Assembly (NCBI RefSeq): GCF_030272615.1
Contig: NC_081414.1
Span: forward strand, 49,943,136-50,003,135
Source: Cryptomeria japonica
Taxonomy: Eukaryota; Streptophyta; Pinopsida; Cupressales; Cupressaceae
DNA length: 60,000 bases
Reading direction: 5' to 3'
The first letter of the stretch is position 1. Each line of letters starts with the position of its first letter. The notes under the pieces were generated by a model. The model made no database searches, was not told the origin of the DNA, and saw nothing but the letters and a program-made list of their open reading frames with translations. Made by a program: the position numbers and the translations under genes. This document shows, one piece after another, positions 58,430 through 60,000 of this stretch.

Positions 58430-59251
58430 TGTAATGTCTCCTTTTGGGAGGACACTAAATTTTGCCCAATATACTTGTAGAATTATTGCAAGTTGTCTAT
58501 TTTCAGTCTATTGTGCTGATTTGGATAGATTTAGTTTGATGTTTTTTCCCTCTTTAAATGCACAGGTCTGTTGTTTATATCAATCTGATCTGCTGCCTAT
58601 ACTCAGATATATATGTGTGTGTGTGTGAAAAATCCTTTCTATTCCATCAAGTCTGATTCTCTGGTTATTGATTTAATATTTCCTCTTCTTTTCCTTCAAT
58701 GCCTGCTTTATTACTATTCGCAGATTTGTATTTGTGTTCTGATCTCTTTGATAAATGTTCATATCATTCTTCCCGATTCTCTTATAATTCTGACTCAGGT
58801 CTGCTTCTAATGCTTCATTTATTTTTTCCTATTCCATGGATCCCTACTTCTCAAATGAAAACTTCTCCACTTTATATCCTCCAATGTGAGGGAGAGTCGC
58901 ACCTCTTCATCATGTATGCCCTTTGGCAAGAGACACACCCTTCACCCTTAGCACCCTTTAAAAGAGTGTGACTCTTTATTATTTTTGTCCTTTGAAAGGG
59001 ACACGACCTTTCACAATCAGTTCTGCACTTTTGATTCCCAAATTATCCCCCTCAAATGAGGTTATCTTCTCCCTTTTATATCTCATGTTTGAGGGAGTCA
59101 CAACTTTTCATTTCAGGTCTTTTGACCATTCATTAACTTAATTAAATTTTAATTATATTTAACTATATTATTTTATATTTTTATTCTTTTGTATTTTAAT
59201 ATTATTATCATTATTTATTATTAAATTATATTTTAAAGTGGGGACATTACA
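58430..59251 (-). repeat. 5' LTR of the gag-only element
   Basis: It matches 55866-56729 along nearly all its length, with small deletions such as the loss of one CCCTTTTATTTCTC unit near 59075. The minus-strand start is TGTAATGTCCCCACTTT, the family start also seen in plus orientation at 50142. Confidence 0.88.
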
Positions 59252-59256
59252 TCATC

Positions 59257-60000
59257 CCCCAATTCGCTGATCAAACTGAATGTATTCTGAGTTCACTTTC
59301 TAATCATGTCGCCAGTCTTCACTTAACAAATTTTTTGATGAGCAAAAGCAATTCACTGTCTTGGCAATATCAATTCTAGAGTTGATCAAATGAAATGATC
59401 AACTCGGGCTTATAGTGATTACAAATCAGTACCTCATTCACAAATTGCCTGGCAACTTTCATTTAATGTATTGCAATCAAAATAATAGGCGTCCCAGTTG
59501 CATTCATTTATTGCTTCATTGACCATTTATTGCAGATTTTAAATAAAAACATCTTTCTTCAAAATTGTGGTGGCTTTGAAAATGATTTTGCTTTGATTTG
59601 CCACTCACATTAAATGCATCACAATCACTAAATGGGATGCAATCGCCAAACATTAAATGTATTGCAGTTGACACCAATAAAGGATTTCGAACTTTGTAGT
59701 TGAAGTCATTAAATGCATTTGTCTGGCTCCAATATGTTGCCTTGATCAGATTGATTTGTGGTCACTGACTTGAACCCTTTTCTCCTGTACAGCGACTTCA
59801 CATTAAATCTAATGCCATTGTAATAAGGAACTTCGAACTTTGCACTTAAAATTTCTTAATAAATTTGATCGCCCTTAATCATTTGTAAATGCAAATTAAA
59901 TACATTGCAATTATCATTTAGCTCAGCCTCGAACTTAATTTTTTTTGCATTGAATAGGATCAGCTGACTACATCAAAGTTAATGGTCTACATTGATCTCT
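59257..60000 (-). repeat. Degenerate array upstream of gene copy 2
   Basis: Loose repeats of CATTAAATGCAT, ATTGCAATC and TTCGCTGATCAAA/TCGCC recur, for example at 59607, 59640, 59655, 59708 and 59897. They continue the AATTCGCTG motifs seen between 55560 and 55830 on the other side of the gag-only element. By position this is the upstream array of the element carrying gene copy 2. It runs past the window end. Confidence 0.45.

Larger units (their letters stand above)
55866..59251 (-). mobile_element. Gag-only LTR retrotransposon (TR-GAG-like)
   Basis: Two LTRs (55866-56729 and 58430-59251) of the TGTAATGTC...GACATTACA type flank 1.7 kb of interior. The duplication tcatc is exact (55861-55865, 59252-59256). 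On the minus strand the order is 5' LTR, initiator-Met primer site, gag with zinc knuckles, a short tandem repeat, polypurine tract, 3' LTR. No protease, RT or integrase is present, and the interior is too short to hold them. This is the structure of the non-autonomous TR-GAG class, which depends on enzymes from a related Ty3-type element. Confidence 0.88.
33524..60000 (-). mobile_element. Array-bearing element with gene copy 2 (right end outside window)
   Basis: The left edge is TGTTGATAAAAAAAAG, which on the minus strand is the end ...TATCAACA, matching the end of the element at 15801-19812. The 5-bp flank is ctgat (33519-33523). In minus-strand order the unit contains a degenerate array (60000-59257), the predicted leader, the 5' UTR intron, gene copy 2 (55222-52034) and a TATA/U5 block (about 52041-51414 continuing at 34118-33524). 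It is interrupted by the gag-only element 55866-59251 and by Copia-1 34124-51413. Its start must lie beyond 60000. Confidence 0.6.

Overview
This window looks like plant nuclear DNA from a large, repeat-bloated genome. Old, nested LTR retrotransposons, a plant L1-type LINE with a DUF4283-like ORF1, an A+T-rich background and almost no host coding sequence make a conifer the best guess. The species is not shown by the sequence. No prokaryotic genes, CRISPR, rRNA or tRNA genes were seen; tRNA-derived sequence occurs only as retrotransposon primer binding sites.

Layout, left to right. Positions 1-3071 (minus strand) hold a broken copy of a long gene of unknown function. Behind it lie a 5' UTR intron, a TATA box and a 2.8 kb array of 17 palindromes, ending at a TGTTG-type element terminus (7384). 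Positions 7385-11734 are a related, incomplete array-bearing element with a 1 kb tandem duplication split by a small solo LTR. Positions 12440-32216 are one minus-strand LINE cut into four pieces by three insertions: Copia-3 (12648-22007), Copia-2 (23633-29292) and a solo LTR (29462-30856). Copia-3 is itself split by an array-bearing element (15801-19812). Target-site duplications, and LINE or Copia reading frames that resume across each gap, date the layers. Positions 32825-33205 are the only host-gene candidate: two phase-0 exons on the plus strand with a TATA box upstream.

From 33524 to the window end lies a second gene-bearing element on the minus strand, with gene copy 2 at 52034-55222. 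Its downstream end is split by Copia-1 (34124-51413). The 5' LTR of Copia-1 was hit by an array-bearing element (36010-41337), which contains another (36477-39092), and by a hAT-like element (41391-42501). Its 3' LTR was hit by a solo LTR (50142-51334). The upstream side of gene copy 2 is split by a gag-only LTR element (55866-59251).

The most notable system is the array-bearing element family. Its ends are TGTTG...CAACA, with 5-bp target duplications. The start carries a GGGG/CCCC hairpin, a minisatellite follows, and a TATA/U5 block closes the unit. In two cases a gene of about 1,060 codons, with its own promoter and 5' UTR intron, appears to lie between the minisatellite and the U5 block. 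Both gene copies are damaged but homologous throughout, so the gene has travelled with the repeats. Its product is unknown to me.
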